This document shows positions 30,042 to 42,300 of a stretch of 64,000 nt of DNA, piece after piece. The translations under genes were made by a program, and so were the position numbers. Where the stretch lies: contig OZ005704.1 of the NCBI GenBank assembly GCA_963930775.1, positions 1,798,001 to 1,862,000 on the forward strand. Reading direction: 5' to 3'. Positions within the stretch are counted from its first letter, which is position 1. Each line of letters opens with the position of its first letter. The DNA is from Cliona cf. orientalis (Eukaryota > Porifera > Demospongiae > Clionaida > Clionaidae). A model generated the notes under the pieces. It was not told the DNA's origin, did not search any database, and worked only from the letters and a program-made list of their open reading frames with translations.

Positions 30042-31159
30042 TTAGCAACCATGGACAAGGCATATGATAAGCCAAACAAAGATCCACCACGGACAGAACA
30101 GGCAAATGATGAAGTGCAAAACGTGGTTAGGACGATCCCTATAGTACACATCAATAATTATGTAGACTTATGGTTAACACTCAATGCATGATCAAGAACA
30201 ATAATAATTAATTTTATTACTGATCATCATGTGCATGCAGTTAATAATGCAACAGTTATATTAATTTTACTAGCTATAGATAGCTATTCGTATTGTATCA
30301 GCTACTGCATGAAGTATATTATACTGCTGCATGGCACTGCACACTGTGTGAAGCTATCAGGATACATGTACGCATACACAGCGGCATGCGTGCACACACA
30401 CTCATACATACGCCAGTTTAATTCTAGTCTAATAATAGGTGAAGAATTAATGCACAGCATAACAATTATTATGGTGCAATAACTGCGATATTGCAGTATA
30501 CTAGCTATCAGGCCACTGGTACGTAGGTTACACTTGATCTCTAAATATGTACAATTATTAATGAGCTTACTTGATGACCACATTTGTTGCTTGCTGTTGC
30601 TGCTGTTGAACGACGACGGTGGTTTGGTTATTGTTGGACAGCTGGTTATTTGTCATTGGCATCGCTGGGGCAACTGGCTGAGCAGCCGGAGGGGGGTAAC
30701 CATATCCTAGCAATTGCAAGAATAAAAAAAATTTAACAATGTCATGATCATTATTATTGCAATTGCAACTTCGTGATTGTATTATGAACAGTTCAGCTTG
30801 CAATAACATGTACGCACGGTTTTTGCAGCTCCCTGGATCCAAGCATAGTAGTAGCTAATAAGTTACCGTTCTGATCACAGCAAAAATAATATTATTGATG
30901 CACTAGCCAGCATCGCATCAAAAAGTTTTGCTGTCAATTTGTCACAAAGTACTGCCATGGTGCAGTTGATACCTTCAAACAATTCCATTGCCATAATTTA
31001 ATTAATAGAGCTGCTATACACAGCTACAATTTTTCTATGGGAAGCTACATACTATATACCTGCAGGTGGAGGCCCTGGCGGTGGCTGGTAGCCCGCCGCC
31101 ACCGCTGCCTGCTGTTGCTGCGCAGCTGGATCGTAAGGTGGAGGAGCAGTAGCCATCAT
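30042..31159 (-). CDS. Small proline-rich membrane protein, copy 2 (RPNHxLHF tail)
   Basis: Function unknown; paralogue of the gene at 28057-28951. Exons 31159-31060, 30706-30571 and 30138-30042 total 333 nt (110 residues). It starts MMATAPPPYDPAAQQQQ, again with PPPY, then Pro/Gly-rich sequence, NNNQTTVVVQQQQQQ, and a last exon encoding KDRPNHVLHF with a hydrophobic FCPWWIFVWLIICLVHGC end. The exon phases match copy 1 and both last exons are exactly 97 nt, so the pair is a tandem duplication. The hydrophobic tail is the most conserved part, suggesting it carries the function, with the PPPY head a possible WW-domain ligand. Confidence 0.8.
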
Positions 31160-31697
31160 TCAATCAGTCACTCTCGATCGGCCGAGCTGGATCTTGGCAC
31201 AGGTTGCAATCAATATTCTGCTCGCGATCAGTCCAGCTGCAAATGATTTGAAATGGAAACTGCACCGATTTTTATGCTTGACAGGCGCGATGTGATACTA
31301 TGCACACGTGTACACACTTTATGTTGAATAGTGCGTGGTCTATGATGTGACAGTCACCGGCCCGCGGATGTTATTAATGTAGTTTAGAATAATTAGTACA
31401 CTAACATTAACTGGTACAGTCACATAGATCGCTAGTTTGTATTGTGCCACCGCACGAAAGCGCTACATAGCTAACATCACGAGCATGCGCGCTGTAATTT
31501 GCAGACGTGCCGGCCGGCGCGACATAATATTATTGTACGTCTCTAGACTCCACCCACTTTTAATATCCAACTTCAATGTATAATGATGAAAATATCCACA
31601 ATTATTATTAAACAAGATTATTGCCATGAATATCAACACAGAAGAGTTAGAGAAGTTGATAGCATAGAAGCTATCAGTCGTCACAATAGTTGCAGCA
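31160..31697. promoter_or_regulatory. Spacer: copy 2 promoter side and SNW1 3' end
   Basis: A 538 bp spacer. GAGCATGCGCGC at 31481-31492 is an NRF1-like CATGCGC motif about 325 bp above the copy 2 start. GC-rich patches (CCGGCCCGCGG near 31358, GCCGGCCGGCGCG near 31510) stand out from the AT-rich background. No gene seen. Confidence 0.45.
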
Positions 31698-34600
31698 CTA
31701 GTAGCGAGGTTTCTTTGGCTTGCTCAAACCAGCCTCCCTGAGAAGCAAATTGATTTCATTGCAATGTTACATGTAAATCTCTCTCCCCCTCTGCCCTCCT
31801 CTCTCCTTAGCTCCCTCCCCCCCCCTTTCCCGTTCACACACCTGGTGCTGGTATCTTCCGAAGGCCTCTTGGCTCTCTTAGCTTCTGTCAAGAATTTGTT
31901 CAGCCCAAATGGATCTTCTTCCACGTCTTTCTCAAACTGAACAGGACCATCTCTGGTCTGACCAGAATCAGCACCAGAGAATCCTTTGTCAGGCTGAAAC
32001 CTATAATTTTAATATAATATCAGGAAAGAAAAAAATCAACATTCAAAGAGAACTAAAATAGACTCAAGCAAAATTTAATGGCAAGAGCAGCACAGACTTA
32101 TAATACAGATGGCACAGAAGAATGGCTACAAGCTTTCTATTACTGCTTATAGCATAATATTGATAACCTTTACCGAATGATTACAGTAGAACCTCCAAAC
32201 AAAGGACACTTTGGGAACAATATAAATTCAGCTGTTTTGTCCCTTATAGAGAGGTTGTCCTCTTCTCTGAGGTTCTCAGAAACTATAGGGAATGGTAGTA
32301 TTTGGGACTCCAAACAGTGTCCCCTATAGAGAGGTTTAACATATAGTGTCCCTTTCTCAGAGGGTCCTTTATTAGAGGTTCGACTGTAGTAACTATTTTC
32401 CATAAATCAGTAAGGTGTTGAATAACTAGGTGCTAAAATTTAACTTTTAGGCTTCAGAAATATTATGGTACGATCATGAATTTCCTCTAAAATAAGTAGT
32501 AAGATTTCACATTAATTTTGTCACTCACTTGCTAGTCTGTATCAGCTTCTCCACATCATCGCCATAGATGTCCTTATCCATTCCCTTGCTCGGTCGGTAG
32601 ATCTTGTCTGCCAGTCCACCTCCAGCCCTCCACGGCTTGTCGTAGACATTGTACATGTCATCACTGCCACCAGCAAATCCAGAATCAAGACCCTACAAGC
32701 AAAATGAACGAGATACATCCACAAAACTACTGTGCATGTAGAGTGCTTTAGTTGGAGTCTACTCTACTGTGCCCCCAGTGAGGAATACTTGAGTGAATTA
32801 TTTTAGAATTTGCAGCAGTGCTTAATTGCGGTCATCACGTGTCAAGACCTTACAGATACATGTAAGGATCAACATTCACATTGATCACTTTATGCTCGTG
32901 TTCCTCAGTGGGTACACACTAGAGTGAATTCAATTCACATTAGGGAAGCCCATACGTGTACACACACACACACACGCACACACACTGACATTCATCCACC
33001 AACCTTGGTCTGGTTGAATAGCCTCTGGTCGAATAGCGACTCCTGAGTCTTGTTTCCTGACGGCAGTCCAAGGGCAATCTTCTCTGTGACGTCACGGTCT
33101 CTGTCTCTCTCCAACTTTGACCTCTTCTCGGGGTGAGCCCTGGCCAGTCGCCTCTGTCTCTCCCTCTCCTTGTGCCTCTCATACCGCAGCTGGTCTCTCT
33201 CCTGCACAGCACTGTCTTCCTCTGTGGAATAAAGCACCCCAAAGATTTGTAATTTTCAATATTTAATATCAAAGAAAAAGAAACTATAATTTTGTCCGTA
33301 AACACAATTTTCATAGGCGTCTGTATAGAATTCAGCAAAGATTGGGGATTTTCCTTCCATATTTCTCTATATCAAAGAAAAGCTAGTACTTAACTTGAGG
33401 CTTATAAGGCACATAATATATGCACCACGTTACGTGGTGTATGTACATGTACGCTTGGGAGAACACCCAAATTGATATCTATTTTCAACATCATAGTGAC
33501 ATTAATTTTGATTCCCCATTTTGGGACTGACTGTGGAAAACATCTAATCCTGTAATCAACAAGCATGGTTACATGTACATGCATTGCGTATCCTGGTGGC
33601 CTACCTTCAGTGGGGGCCGTCTCTTTGAGTCCTATCCTTGTGTTCCTGGCCTTCTGGGCCAGCTGCCTCAGGTTCTCCTCCTTCTTCTGCCTCTCAATGT
33701 TGGCAAGCTTCTTCTCCATCTGAGATCGAACTGCGATGGCCTTTCGAGCCTATAATAGATCAACAAGAGGGATAGCGAATAAACTTACATGTACACCCAC
33801 AATACCATAGCCACTTGCAAATAATTACATTTATCCTTATATCAGAGATCCCATAATATCTCAGTATGCAAGACCCACTAAAGAGCTTACATGATACAAT
33901 TAGCAGAGCTAGAGGGATATTTCATAAGCATCTTGGGTCAACTGAGAAAACCCCGAAACTTCATACAAGATCATACAATATCTTTTTAAACACGTATAGG
34001 GGGTCGTATCTACATGTAGCATTACATAATACATGTACACGTAGTAGAGACCACCATAAAAATAAAATATGAGGGGCTACCAAATAACGTAGGACTAACC
34101 TCTCTGTCGGCAGTGTAGAGAGCCTGGGCTAGCTTGGCAAAGTTATCGTTGATGGTGTGATCCTGAAGACCACGCCCATCAGCTGCTAGACGCTTATCAA
34201 GGGGAATGGTATAACCCTGCAGGTATGAAAAAGAGAGAATGCTGTTATGCATATAAACTATTTTAGGTATAGATGTACATAATTTTGTACATGCAAACGA
34301 CACAAACCTTTGGATTTTTCCAGTTCGATATACAGGGAGGTATCTTCCATTCCTGCTGTTCTTTCACTGATACCTACAAAGAAGTGCACAGGTATTAGAG
34401 AGAGAGAGAGAGCGAGAGTTGTATTCTATTTAATGCACACCTTCCTTGTCGGCGAGTGCAGCACAGGAGCAGGTGGTGATGGGGGTCCTCGTGGTATTTT
34501 GGTGTTTGTCTTAAACTTTGGTGGCTCCAGTGGGTCCTTCTGTGCCTCCACCATTCTAATGATTCTCTGCTTGGCCCCCGAGTTGTAGCTGATGCCCTGC

Positions 34601-35877
34601 TGTGCGGGGGTGTAGCGAATGTACTGGGCAGGGGCCGCCTTCTCTAGGGCTCTGACAGGGAGGGCAGCTGCCACCTTCTTCTGAATCAGCTTCTCTAGAG
34701 CTTGCCTTGTCTCCTCAGTTGTCTATATGAAATAACATTATACTGTAAGTGATATGGTAAAGGGTGGCCACTGGAGCTTACATGTACATGTACATGTATA
34801 CATGTACTAAGAAACTTTTTGGGGGCAATAGCCATGCATTGTGGAGCAAGGAGGGGCAATGGAAATTTTAATTTATTTTAGCCACTGATATCATGGGGAA
34901 GGGGGGTAGTGTCTCCCCCTTCTCCCAAAATGAAACTCTGGAGCCTATACTACATGTAAGAGTGCTTTCTCTCTCCTTCCTCTCTCTCTCCACTTCCTGC
35001 TCACCTTCTCTATCTCCTCCTCATCCGGCTTCATCAGCTCTGGGTCAGTAGGCCTCTCCTTGGGTACCATGGCTTGCAGTGAGGTGTGAACCACCTTGTC
35101 TTTTCGTTGGCCCATCTTGGCAATAATGTCGTACTTCACTTTGCCAGAAGCGTCCAACTGAAGTGGCACTACTGCAGAAGATGTCTGAGAAAAAGGAAAG
35201 CATAATATACACACTAATTATTGCTACTCTTGTACAGTAAGGTTTTTAACCAGAGGAGGTTGGTAACGATCTTCACAGAATATTGTTTTTATTGTGGCAG
35301 CTTTGCTTTTGTTGACTCAGCACGTTGTAGGGACATGCTAGATTTTATGACCACTATTGTTTTTTTTTTTTTTTTCGTACTCACCGTTGCTTTCTTCTTG
35401 CCCATGTTGAGAGGGTACTGGGCAATGTGGATCTCCGGGAAAGCACCTCCATCGCCGTAGTCCTCCAGTGAGCGGGGGATCCAGCCCTTACGGCGACCAT
35501 AGGGGGGAGGCTCCTTACGAACCACCGGCTGAATCAACTATATAATATTACAGGGATGTGTGCATAATGTGTGTGTGTGTGTGTGTGTGCAGGAAAAATT
35601 TATTAAACAACAATTTGCTGGTTATTCTGGAGGTACATGTACAAGGGGGAAATCAAACAATTTCCAGACTTAGTACTATTTCTGTGTACACTTCAGATAT
35701 CTTAAAAAAATATACTAGTCTATAAATTGACTCACGGTATTGTGGGTGGCTTCTTCATTTGCCTGGTCTTGAGCCAGCTGGGTAGGCTTTGGTAACAATC
35801 TATACGCCAAAGAAACGCGAGAAAACAATGATATAAAGGACAACAGATATCAACCATACTTACCTTGTGAGAGACAT
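31698..35877 (-). CDS. SNW1: SNW domain-containing protein 1 (SKIP, spliceosome/transcription cofactor)
   Basis: Nuclear protein of the activated spliceosome and transcriptional cofactor. Twelve inferred exons in order: 35877-35864, 35809-35736, 35537-35385, 35184-35005, 34722-34441, 34373-34308, 34216-34100, 33749-33605, 33221-33004, 32692-32529, 32000-31842, 31737-31698; about 536 residues, equal to the human protein. Conserved blocks: MSLTRLLPKPTQLAQDQ, PPPYGRRKGWIPRSLEDYG, IHIAQYPLNMG, then the SNW core with the PPAQYIRYTPAQQG-type block (here AAPAQYIRYTPAQQG), KIPPCISNWKNPKGYTIPLD, the charged RERQRR/RDRDRD helix, and a C-terminal EDPFGLNKFL. The stop is at 31698-31700. It is divergent from the ARM-ATE1 gene. 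Confidence 0.96.
32184..32386. mobile_element. MITE-like element with TA-flanked inverted ends, in an SNW1 intron
   Basis: A 203 bp non-coding element. The left end starts CAGTAGAACCTCCAAACAAA; the right end, reverse-complemented, starts CAGTCGAACCTCTAATAAAG. TA dinucleotides flank both ends (32182-32183 and 32387-32388), as left by Tc1/mariner-type insertion. Internally CTATAGAGAGG-type motifs recur. No transposase. Confidence 0.75.
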
Positions 35878-36325
35878 CTCTGAAACTCAGCTTTGAACCT
35901 TGTACCTACAACGTGTTGACGACTAAGATCACATGACTATCATGTGACTACACCCTTGCATTTCCTATGACGTCATCGAAAGTAAAACGGGCCGGCCGCA
36001 GTCGTGTTTTGGATGAAGAACGTCTTCCAAAAAGTAGTGTAACTGCTCACTTATTTTTGTCGTTTCCTCTTGGTTGGTAGTATATAAAGCCTCTTTAGAG
36101 AGTAGTCCCTTTGCTCGCCTCAGTTTCCCACATCCTGCAAGAAGCTAACAGCTCCTGCGGGGATGGACTAAACCGATAGGTAATTTTTTTTTCTTTTTAT
36201 ATCCGTGTGTTCTCAGTGTGATATTCTGGCTAAATTGTGTGTCTGGGTCATGCACGAGGTGTTTGGTGTAAGTGATGAGTTGTTTAAACTGTAGGCTTCT
36301 TGGCTTTTTTTTTGCAGGCTGGACT
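35878..36325. promoter_or_regulatory. Promoter region of SNW1 and the ARM-ATE1 gene, with TATA box and 5' UTR intron
   Basis: A TATATAAAG box at 36081-36089 faces the plus-strand gene. A plausible untranslated exon runs from about 36110 to 36179 and is spliced (GT at 36180, AG at 36316-36317) to the first coding exon. The untranslated exon has a minimal upstream ORF, ATG GAC TAA, at 36163-36171. A GGGCCGGCCGC patch near 35990 lies closer to SNW1. Confidence 0.6.
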
Positions 36326-39300
36326 ATGGGCCAAGTTACTTCTTCTACAAAAGCACCAAGACAGAGATCTTCTACTTCTCCAGAGGTACATATTTAATAC
36401 GTGTATAAACAGTCAAGCTAGCACATGTACAATTGTGCAGCTGCATGTACAGTACGTGTATAGCTAGGCCAACATGCAGCAGTCTATTGCATACATGTCT
36501 GTGTCAGCATGTGAAACTTGTCATACACCGACACTCTCTTGTACTTCGTGTTGTACATGTACACGTTTAACGGTTGAGCTGCTCTTTGCATTGCACAACC
36601 TTCAGTTCAGGGAGCCGTCCAGAGTCTATGTATACACTCAGCTATCTGTCGGTTGTCGCGGATGTATGCACACAATCGCACACAAACCACCTAAGGAGCC
36701 CCAGCTGCTTTGTCATTGTGTGTGTGCTGAGTGTATACATGAATGTATAGGTAGAAAATATTATTTCATGGCTGGAGTGTGAATGATGGTTATAATAAAC
36801 TTTAGAAGAGCTAATTTGTGTCAGTTGCACCTATTGGATCATGGAGGGGAAGTACGTAGCGTTTTCGTGTTTGGTGGCTACTTGTTGGTTGGGTACCTGA
36901 TGCCGTTTGGGGTGGGAAAATGACAGTATTGTTAGTTAGCAGGGGCGAGGCACTCCAGCCAAAGGGGAATGGAGATGGACTACATTGTTGTAAATGTCTC
37001 ACCTGATTTACAACTGCTTATTTGAACTGGTATTGTTAACTTGCTTGACTTTGTTGCTCACAGTGGGCATATCTAACATCACTGTGAATCTAATTAAAAA
37101 TTTGTGACATGCACTACAAATTCCTAAGCACCCATAATATAATTATGCTTCATTCTCAAATTTTTTCCTTCGATGATGATGCTCCTCATAGGTTGCGAGT
37201 GGAGATCATTCCCTTGGATCGCATACCAGTCGCCATTTGTCTTCCCACCCCTCTCCTCCCTCATCCATACAGCCACACCCACTAACCACACCCACCTCTA
37301 CCAGCGGCACCACCACTACTACTGCCGCTACCATGGACGGCCATCCTCAACGTCCAGGTGCCAGTTTGACCTTTGCATCTGGTGGTGTTCTGGTCGACGC
37401 CCTCACTAACGACCCGGATTTCACTCGTATCCAACAATTTGTGACAGAGAGAGTCAACACTGGTGAAGGCACAGTTGATGTGGATACCACTGTCCCTGAA
37501 GCTGAGCTAAACAGGTATACAAAGTTTCTGTGTACATGTACATGTACATGTACATGTATTGTAGTTGAATTTTGTAAGAGTAAGCTCTAACTGCCCTGCC
37601 CTCTGCATGATTCAGATGAGTGACAGAGTGAGCAGCAGGTGTTTTAGGATGGGTTCCCCCAGGTTTGGGATTAATCGTAATTTTTGTAAGCTGAACGTTG
37701 TACACTTACTCCTGCATGTCAGGCAGTATCACTGTGTGGTTGGTGTGATGTATAGGATAACCCTATACCATCTTAATGAATATCAATATATAGCTTCCAT
37801 GCATTACAGAAATCGGTGTACTATAATGCACAAGGCTGTAGGGATTAATCAATAATTTTTGTATGCTGAGCGTTGTATATTTACAACATGTACTCCTGCA
37901 TGCTAGGCAGTATCTCTGTGGTTGCTGGTAAGATACTTAATTTTGTATGATGAAAGGGGTCATCCAGTTGAGTAAATTTTGGTATGCATGATCATTAATT
38001 TATATGTATTATACCTCGTACTTACTCAGAATGAAAGTTCAGATGAATTATACCCTTATAAATACGTATATAGGTCAGGGAAAATGGAAATGTAAAGTTC
38101 TGTGGGATTGTTGTAGTAGAGAGCAATACAAGAGCTGTTGGTTTATGTACTATAGCTATGCATATACATGTAGTGTTCATGCTTTTGTAACCGTGAAATG
38201 TTTGTTCCTTTTCACTAAGAAATTTGGAAGTTTGCTTCCATTTATGGGAAAATCCTGAGCATACTACTCGGTAATTTACGAAGGCAAATTCAGATGAGAT
38301 AAACTTTTTAGCTTTTAAAATCATATCTTCAATGATATGTGTAGCAGATATTAGCGTCTCATACTTGCATGTAAGAAGTAGTGTTGGTGTGAAGGAGCTA
38401 TGATAGGTCTAAGTTTATTAATGGTTCGTAGATAGACAAGCTTCCACCGTGTGGCTTATATATGCATATTGTGTTTATATGTGTGTATGTGTGTGTGTTT
38501 TGGGGGCATTGCCATAGTGTCCCGTGTAGATATGATCGACCATACTGGCTCAGGAAAGAACAATAGAGCGCAAGACGGTCAGGTGTTAAATGAAGCTGAA
38601 TTAAACCAATTGAAGATGAATGCTCTGTGTGGTGTGTACAACTCCTTCACGCCAAACATTACTTCCTAATAAGATATGCACATGAGATTACCATGCTTTT
38701 TGCATTTAGTTTGGCCTGTAGAGGTTATATTTTCACTTTGTGGTGTTAGTAGGTTGAGTAGGAGAGAGAAAGAGCATGTGCCATCTTGATTATCATAATA
38801 TTTATAACTACATTATTATTACTAGACTTCAGATAGAATGATAGAAATAATCATTATCTTAGTTGAAGATGAATGCTTTTTATGGCATATGGGACAAGCT
38901 TCTCTTCTCGTCTCTCAGGTCGTCTCAGTGGAGGAAACGTTGCATACATTTCGCATCAGTTATTTGGTGTATGGGATGTGGTAATCTTCTGTTTCTCACT
39001 TACCTAGCTGACATAGTGGCTTAAGTGGCTGACTATAGAAGGAATAGCTGGTTGTACATTGTGGTCTATCACTGTCCGTTATCAACTTAATTTGTGAAGA
39101 TGAATGCTCTAGTGGTATGCGCCATGCAGAATATTTACTTTCTTTCTCTTAGTGCTAGTGGGTCTCTCCTGCCAGCTGAGTTACTGCAGGCAGTTAGTGG
39201 TTGGGGTTATGGCTATTCCGTGGTTTTCAAGTTGTGTATACTTTAAGTTTAAGTTACATCTTTTCATTCCGTTCACAATGCCATATATGTAATGTTTGCT

Positions 39301-42300
39301 TGCTTACTTGAACTGTCGGACGGATGGGCATTAATGCCACAGGATGGTGGTTTTTCTTGGAAATCGGTAGGAATTACTCTGAAGTCTTGCTTCTGTCGTT
39401 TGCTTTCAGTTTGGAGTTTCAGTGACATTATGATACTGTAACACTGAGTTGTTTGTGAGTCGCTCTCTAGACTTATGCATAATCACTGCCCTTTGCGTAC
39501 ACCACATTCATGAACATTGCCATGACATTAGAACTACATGTAGATCTACATGTACATGTAGGTGTATACATGTACATGCATGTATGTCATCAGAGTGATT
39601 ATTTGTTGGTCACATGATGCGTAGGACATAGTAGTTACTCGACCATGCATCTCGTGCATCCCTTTCATCATTAGGACCATCTACATTCATCCCATAGTTG
39701 ATCGATACATATTATAATGATTAATTAATGTGTAATAAATATATACAAGTACATGTACATGTTACTCAAAGAGCGTTGTTGGGGAAACACTGTGTATGTG
39801 TAGCCCGGCCTTATGCTTGTGTTTGCACCAGCCTGGCCTGTGGAAGGATTCCCCTGCCTCAGTTTTGGGATTAGTTATTAAAAGTCCAGTCTTCTAAACT
39901 TTCGGAGATGATAACTAGTACATGATGGTTGGTGTGTATAATTATGCAAAATATGATAGGATACAGGTATATTATGAAATTTATCAGCTACCAGTTTTTA
40001 ACTCGTAGAAACATGCGTGTACAAACGTGTAAACATGTAGCAGTGCATATTTGAGTGTCTGTATTAAACATCAATCGTAGCAGCCCTACCCACCTCTGTT
40101 TGTTTTGATACGCAAGAGAGCTTCTTAATTAGCCACAGATAGCCTGTTTGGGGGGTTATGGACGCTGTGTACAGACATGATGCTTCTCTTTCAGTTTTTA
40201 TTTGGGTAAAGTACATATTTGTAGCAGCAATGCTTGTGTAGCGGGACAAGCACCACATATATAGTATTATTGTAAACATTGGTATATATAGACATTGCTA
40301 TCATTGTATATGCTTTCCTGCGCTAAGGTATGGTATCATATGGTAGTTACCCCCAATGTGGTGTGTTGGATTACTGGAGGAAGTGGTGTTTGCTTACATA
40401 GGGACTTTTTCTTGCAAAGCGGTGCCTACACATTTCTAGGAGTTTTGTTATTGTTGGCTGTCGTGTGACTTGTCATGCTGTCACCGGTGTATTGTAGATG
40501 TACGTAGATGTACGTAAAGGTATATGAAAGTGATTGAACATCTCTCTATCTTTCTCTTTCTCTCTTTCTCTCTTCTCTCTCCTCTCTCTCTCTGTCATAT
40601 AGATTGCTCTCAGCCACGGCTCGAGTGTTTGCCAAATTCCCCACCGATGAGCGAGCATTAGTGGCAGCCATGAAAACCATCTGCCTCTGTCACAAGTCTC
40701 TACCCTCAGTTGCTCCCGTGAGCGTGACCGAGCTACAGATGCACGCCTTCGAGGCTTTTTCCCAAATCAACCTCCTAACGAAACCCGATCTCATCCAACT
40801 AGCCTGGCAGTTCACTGTCATCTTATGGAGCACGTACCCCACCACCCTCCCCGCTGCTTGTAACATCAAGCACTTGGCTTGTGTTGTCAATGCTGCCCTC
40901 GAGCAAGAGATCGAAGGTCAGTCACGGAAAAAGGAAGCTTTCGAGGCAGGGAGTGAATTTGTGACACACCTGATGCGTGTCTTGAGCGATAGTCAGCTCA
41001 ACGCTCTCGAATCGGAGGGAGTTTACGTCAAGCTTAGTCTGCTGATAGCGCTCTACGATGAGATGCCTGTCGACACGCTCAAACAGGTCGTGATCGGAAT
41101 TGGTATGTTTTCCGAAATTGACAGAGCGTCCATGTCGTTCATCGACGACAACCTCTCGTCGAGTCTGCTCTTTGCCGCTCAGAAGTATCACTCCCACCAA
41201 GTCCTACAGCAGCTCATCTGGCGCCTCTTCATTCTTTTCTGCCAGCGAGACCAGAGCTTCTGCAAATCTCTCCTATCTATGGACCTCCTTGGAGCAATTG
41301 TGGTCCTGTTCGAGCAAGAAGGCTCATATTTCGTTCCCGTTTTGGAGTTCCTCCATGACTGCTGTCGTGGAATCGGCGGATCATTCATATCCGCCTGCTT
41401 GGACAAGAGCGAGTTGATGAAGCAGCTCTGTCTGAAGCTCAAGGTGGATGGTGATGATGGTGACAGGGATGCTGTGAAAACCACCAAGCTTGATACGATA
41501 GCCTTGGTGTGTGATTTTCTAGCCTTTCTTTGTTCCAAGTGCGACCCCAGCATGGTGACCCAGATCATGGAGCATGACTGCGTGTTCATGTTGGAGAAGT
41601 GTGCTCGAAAATGGCCCGAATCTTGCATGTTGCCAGCATGCATTGCGATTGAGGGCGTGGTGAATAGGTTCCCTCCCGATATGGGAAACCTGCTCAGTTC
41701 CAAGGTACGCAACAGCGAGCTCTTCCAGAAGCTCCTAGCGAAGAAGAAGGAGTTTGCTCTACAGGATCACCACCTCTTTATTCAGGATGTGCTCTCGAAT
41801 TCGTCGGTCTACACAAACCCCACACTCACTGAGCTTGTGTATGTCACCTTCCAGAAGCTTCTCAAGATCTCCACCCAGGAGAGCCTGGCCCGAATGTGTA
41901 CCGACGAGTTTCTCGAGCTTTACGTCATCTCGTTCATCCGTGACACAAGCTGCTTTCCCAGTCAGGCCAATCGAATCTCTTTCACCACCCACTACTTTGT
42001 GTTTCAGATGAAATCAAAGGAGATGATCGAACTGCTCAAGAAGAACGACTTCCACACTGCTGTCTCGGAGCTTGTGAGCTCGGCCGAGAACTTTGACCTT
42101 CTCGTTGCTGCCATGGGCCTCCTTGCCTGCCTCATTAGCAAGTACTACGAGTACCTGAAGGACGTCCGGCCTTTTGTAGACTCCAAGGTACCCAGTATTC
42201 TCATCAACAAAGCCAAAACCATGGGCAGCATGGATAACACGCATTTTGGCGAGGATTTCAGTCGCATTCTCCTCAACATGACGGCGGATAAGGAGCTCTC

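Noticed and set aside
36474..36782. 102-codon frame in intron 1 of the ARM-ATE1 gene
   Set aside because: Cys/His-rich by chance in a TGTACA-rich intron; no conserved pattern and no splice context.
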